From positions 1 to 18,669 of the forward strand of contig URLG01000053.1 of NCBI GenBank assembly GCA_900548535.1: DNA of 18,669 bases, read 5' to 3'. Below are positions 16,051 through 18,669 of this stretch, in pieces. The notes under the pieces were generated by a model. It did not search any database. It saw only the letters and a list, made by a program, of their open reading frames with translations, and was not told the origin of the DNA. Source of the DNA: Candidatus Segatella intestinihominis (GTDB taxonomy: Bacteria > Bacteroidota > Bacteroidia > Bacteroidales > Bacteroidaceae). The position numbers and the translations under genes were made by a program. Numbering within the stretch: position 1 is the first letter of the stretch; each line of letters starts with the position of its first letter.

Positions 16051-16126
16051 AAGGCGATGTTAATAAGCAACGCCTTTGCAATACTGCTTTTGCAAAGCCA
16101 TCAAGCATTGTGCAGCAATAATGCTT
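16051..16126 (-). promoter_or_regulatory. Cluster of short hairpins at the 5' end of the leader
   Basis: Three stems follow each other: AAGGCG/CGCCTT (16051-16056 with 16071-16076), TTTGCA/TGCAAA (16075-16080 with 16091-16096, partly exclusive with the first) and AAGCATT/AATGCTT (16103-16109 with 16120-16126). All fall just downstream of the predicted promoter. They could be alternative leader structures or a small RNA. Confidence 0.45.
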
Positions 16127-16129
16127 CTG

Positions 16130-16162
16130 CAAAAGTACGAATTATTTTTGATATCCCCAAAA
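16130..16162 (-). promoter_or_regulatory. Promoter facing the helicase-methyltransferase genes
   Basis: On the minus strand TTTTG (16162-16158), a 20-base spacer and TACTTTTG (16137-16130) match the Bacteroidota consensus. It would start transcription near 16123 and give a leader of about 455 nt before the helicase ATG. Confidence 0.7.
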
Positions 16163-16243
16163 GTTTCCCCCTCTTTTTCTTTGCATTTTCAAAATAAAGC
16201 CGTATTCATTGCCCTTGGGATAAGAATCTTTGTGAAAGTCGTC

Positions 16244-16331
16244 GCCCATCACCTGTGTTACGTGTGCACATCACGTGATGTGCGTGTGCATATCAGCTGT
16301 TATGCGAGCGCACATCAGCTGTTGTGCGGTG
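16244..16331. repeat. Array of 22-bp palindromic tandem repeats
   Basis: Three 18-nt dyads occur at exact 22-base spacing: GCACATCACGTGATGTGC (16266-16283, perfect), GCATATCAGCTGTTATGC (16288-16305) and GCACATCAGCTGTTGTGC (16310-16327), separated by 4-base linkers. A degenerate fourth unit (16244-16265) keeps about 16 of 22 positions. CGGTGC-AC-GCACCG (16327-16340) follows. The array lies 82 bases behind the defence promoter and downstream of the sulP terminator. It looks like a binding-site array for a dimeric protein. Confidence 0.8.
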
Positions 16332-16407
16332 CACGCACCGATATCTCTCGGAGACTTATATTTAGTCTTCCGGCGTTTTCCATTGGTTCTTCCAAAGACT
16401 TAAATGG

Positions 16408-16446
16408 GAAGAGCCGTTTGCAGATAAGTACTGCAAACGGCTCTTC
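16408..16446 (-). terminator. sulP terminator
   Basis: GAAGAGCCGTTTGCAG (16408-16423) pairs perfectly with 16431-16446 over a 7-nt loop, five bases after the sulP stop. The minus-strand sequence after it is CCATTTAAG, so the T-run is weak, but the 16-bp stem is strong. Confidence 0.8.
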
Positions 16447-16451
16447 TCATA

Positions 16452-18149
16452 TTACTTGTTTTCGTCCTTCTCGTTGATAATCTCCTCAGCACGTTTCAAT
16501 GCCTTGCTGATATGGTCGGTGATATTCTCCTTGCCCAGCAAGTTGTAGAAACCGGCATGCTCCAACTGTGCGTTTACCTTCTCGCAAACACCGGAGAGGA
16601 CAATCTGGATATCTTCCTTCTGGCTCATCTCACAGAGGTTGGTGAGGTTGTGGATACCTGTGGAATCCACGAATGGCACCTTGCGCATACGAATCACACG
16701 TACCAATGGACGGTCGCCGAAGGCTGCCATCACTTCCTCAAACTTATTACCTGCACCAAAGAAGAAAGGACCATTGATCTCATATACCTCCACACCCTTA
16801 GGGATGGTATAGTGATCCAAGTTGGTAGAGAGGAAGTCAAACTCCTTGTTGAGGTCAATCTCGTCGTCTGTAATCGCCTTCACGTCGGTGGTCTCAGCCA
16901 TACGCTTCATGAAGAGCAAGCAGGCGATGATCAAACCAACCTCGATAGCTACGGTGAGGTCGAAGATGATGGTGAGGAAGAAGGTAATCAAGAGCACGGT
17001 GACATCGCTCTTAGGATTCTTCATCAAAGCCAAGAATGAACGCCAACCACTCATGCCGTAAGATACCACTACCAATACACCAGCCAAGCAAGCCATAGGG
17101 ATGTACTTGGCAAGCGGCATCAGGAAGAGGAAGATGAGCAGCAATACCACGGCGTGGATGATACCCGCAACTGGGGTCTTACCGCCATTGTTGATATTGG
17201 TCATCGTACGGGCGATGGCACCTGTGGCAGGAATACCGCCGAAGAGTGGGGATGCGATGTTAGCCAATCCCTGTGCCACCAACTCTGTATTACTATCATG
17301 ATGGTCAGAGATAACACCATCTGCCACGGTAGCAGAGAGCAAACTCTCGATAGCACCGAGAATAGCGATGGTGATAGCAGGAGAAACGAGGCTCTTGATG
17401 GTGTCCCAGTTCATCTCTGGCACCTGAGCTGTAGGCAACTCATTGCTGAGGGAGAAACGGTCGCCGATAGTCTCTATGCTCTCTACACCAGCGAATTGCT
17501 TCAGGAGCAAAGCCACTACTGTCATCAAGATGATGGCGATGAGCGAACCAGGAATCTTCTTGCTAAACTTAGGAGTGATAGCAATGACAATGACGCTCGC
17601 CACACCTATCAGGGCGCACCAAGGGTCGATGGTATCGAAACTCTGGAAGTAGACGCCCCATTTCTCCATGAAGTCGGATGGATTGCTAGCCAAAGTCAAT
17701 CCGAAGAGGTCCTTGATCTGGGTGGTAAAGATGGTAACGGCGATACCACTGGTGAATCCCACCACGATAGGATAAGGGATGTACTTGATGATGGTGCCCA
17801 GTCGGAGGAGCCCAAAGAGTACCAGGAAGAGACCTGCCATCAGCGTGGCGATGGTCAATCCCTCCATGCCATACTTCTGGATGATGCCATAGATGATGAC
17901 GATGAATGCTCCCGTAGGACCACCAATCTGCACCTTGCTTCCGCCAAATACGGAGATGATGAGACCTGCTACGATGGCAGTGATGATACCCTTTTCGGGG
18001 CTCACGCCAGAAGCGATACCGAATGCGATGGCCAGAGGCAGGGCTACGATACCTACGATGATACCTGCCATGAGGTCAGACATGAATGTTTTCTTGTTGT
18101 ATGTCTTCAAGCAAGAAAACAAACTCGACTTAATTGCTATTGCCTTCAT
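16452..18149 (-). CDS. SulP family anion transporter with STAS domain
   Basis: The 565-residue membrane protein has about ten or more hydrophobic segments over residues 25-420, beginning with the SulP-typical DLMAGIIVGIVALPLAIAFGIASG (25-48) and QIGGPTGAF (74-82). A cytoplasmic STAS domain follows (about 450-555), with the usual helix start FVDSTGIHNL (493-502) including Ser496. The family carries sulfate, bicarbonate or other anions; the substrate cannot be told from sequence. It is monocistronic: own promoter at 18263-18293, own terminator at 16408-16446. It is probably unrelated to the defence genes. Confidence 0.93.
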   Translation of the reverse strand: MKAIAIKSSLFSCLKTYNKKTFMSDLMAGIIVGIVALPLAIAFGIASGVSPEKGIITAIVAGLIISVFGGSKVQIGGPTGAFIVIIYGIIQKYGMEGLTIATLMAGLFLVLFGLLRLGTIIKYIPYPIVVGFTSGIAVTIFTTQIKDLFGLTLASNPSDFMEKWGVYFQSFDTIDPWCALIGVASVIVIAITPKFSKKIPGSLIAIILMTVVALLLKQFAGVESIETIGDRFSLSNELPTAQVPEMNWDTIKSLVSPAITIAILGAIESLLSATVADGVISDHHDSNTELVAQGLANIASPLFGGIPATGAIARTMTNINNGGKTPVAGIIHAVVLLLIFLFLMPLAKYIPMACLAGVLVVVSYGMSGWRSFLALMKNPKSDVTVLLITFFLTIIFDLTVAIEVGLIIACLLFMKRMAETTDVKAITDDEIDLNKEFDFLSTNLDHYTIPKGVEVYEINGPFFFGAGNKFEEVMAAFGDRPLVRVIRMRKVPFVDSTGIHNLTNLCEMSQKEDIQIVLSGVCEKVNAQLEHAGFYNLLGKENITDHISKALKRAEEIINEKDENK

Positions 18150-18262
18150 TTGAAAGTTATATAAATTAATATGTGATAATTATTCCTTATTATATATAGG
18201 GCAAAGCCTAGCTTATACCATTTATATTACCTTATTTTTCGTTATCCGTTTAAAAACGTGTG

Positions 18263-18293
18263 CAAAGGTACTACATTTTTTTTATATATCAAA
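18263..18293 (-). promoter_or_regulatory. sulP promoter
   Basis: On the minus strand TTTG (18293-18290), 19 bases, then TACCTTTG (18270-18263) is a textbook Bacteroidota promoter. Transcription would start near 18256, about 107 bases before the sulP ATG. Confidence 0.75.
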
Positions 18294-18361
18294 ATCTTTT
18301 TTAATGTTTCTTATCCATACATTGTATTAATGCGCATAGGCGTATACGTACTTGCGTGCCC

Positions 18362-18384
18362 GCACACACCCGCCCGTTGTGTGC
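18362..18384. repeat. GC-rich hairpin between divergent promoters
   Basis: GCACACA (18362-18368) pairs with TGTGTGC (18378-18384) over a 9-base loop, inside a purine-pyrimidine alternating stretch (about 18330-18390). It separates the sulP promoter from the rRNA-type promoter and may be a regulatory or insulating element. The rest of the 18150-18477 gap shows nothing gene-like. Confidence 0.5.
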
Positions 18385-18477
18385 ATGTATATAATAAAGT
18401 GTTACGTCTCTAATTACTCACGAAAACGCAGCTAAGTGTTAAATAACTGTTAATTCTTAAACTTTTTCGTGAAAACA

Positions 18478-18509
18478 TTTGGTGGGTTCGGAAAATGTTT
18501 GTACTTTTG
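18478..18509 (+). promoter_or_regulatory. Strong rRNA-operon-type promoter
   Basis: TTTG (18478-18481), 20 bases, TACTTTTG (18502-18509) with an AT-rich upstream stretch (18436-18477) that could act as an UP element. It points to the right edge, and transcription would begin near 18516. Confidence 0.75.
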
Positions 18510-18515
18510 CACTCG

Positions 18516-18669
18516 CTTTTGAGAAATACGCTTTCTCTTAGCAATATAAAGAAAGTTAGTGCAAGTCGAATGAAATGAAGTTTACTTCAATTTCTGAGCG
18601 CAGCCTAACTTGCGAAGAAAGAGTTCTTTGAAAGATTTTACATAAACAGACAAGTAGTACAAGAAGCGG
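18516..18669 (+). ncRNA. 5' leader of an rRNA operon (partial)
   Basis: The last 154 bases have no open frame but contain a stem AAGTTAG/CTAACTT (18553-18559 with 18605-18611) enclosing TGAAGT-TT-ACTTCA, then a boxA-like GTTCTTTGAAA (18623-18633) and the run ACATAAACAGACAAGTAGTACAAG. These are hallmarks I associate with the sequence just upstream of 16S rRNA in Bacteroides and Prevotella. The 16S gene itself would lie beyond the window. Confidence 0.7.

Noticed and set aside
16244..16340. CRISPR array
   Set aside because: Units are palindromic with 4-base linkers and there are no unique spacers or cas genes.
17154..18164. 336-codon plus-strand frame opposite sulP
   Set aside because: The product is Asp/His/Arg-rich and low in hydrophobics, as expected from the antisense of a membrane protein.

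Overview
The window looks like a chromosomal stretch from a gut or oral Bacteroidota, most likely Prevotella/Segatella. The evidence is repeated promoters of the Bacteroidota form (TTTG/TTG, about 20 bases, TAnnTTTG), a bifunctional ThrA followed by an ApgM-type protein, short AT-rich tandem repeats in many gene gaps, and what reads as a Bacteroidota rRNA-operon leader at the right edge. The taxon is inferred from these features, not from a database comparison.

Layout. 1-4063 (minus strand): threonine pathway, thrA followed by an alkaline-phosphatase-superfamily 'phosphoglycerate mutase' that is a likely stand-in for homoserine kinase. 4177-7001 (plus): two small membrane proteins, a YfcE-like phosphodiesterase and a COG2509-type FAD-dependent oxidoreductase. 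7040-8106 (plus): a toxin-antitoxin operon (antitoxin, PIN-domain toxin, and an unrecognised third gene) with its own promoter, closed by an 18-bp perfect hairpin. 8083-15666 (minus): a likely defence module made of a PLD-nuclease/SNF2-helicase fusion, a large Eco57I/PglX-like adenine methyltransferase, a DUF2442 protein and a small DprA-like (SLOG) Rossmann protein; the last two start codons overlap upstream stops. 15667-16451: a 785-bp gene-free region holding a large imperfect palindrome, several hairpins including one terminator-like, a promoter facing the defence module, a striking array of 22-bp palindromic repeats, and the terminator of the next gene. 16452-18149 (minus): a SulP anion transporter with a STAS domain. 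18150-18669: the sulP promoter, divergent from a strong rRNA-type promoter and structured leader that runs off the end.

The most interesting part is 8083-16331. The helicase carries an HKD nuclease motif and could cut DNA; the methyltransferase could mark self; its specificity half sits in a sharply AT-rich block that starts at the NPPY motif, as expected if target-recognition segments are exchanged. The two small downstream genes appear translationally linked, which suggests a four-part system larger than a plain restriction-modification pair. The upstream palindromic array and hairpin-rich leader suggest dedicated regulation. Most of this is inference from motifs and layout.
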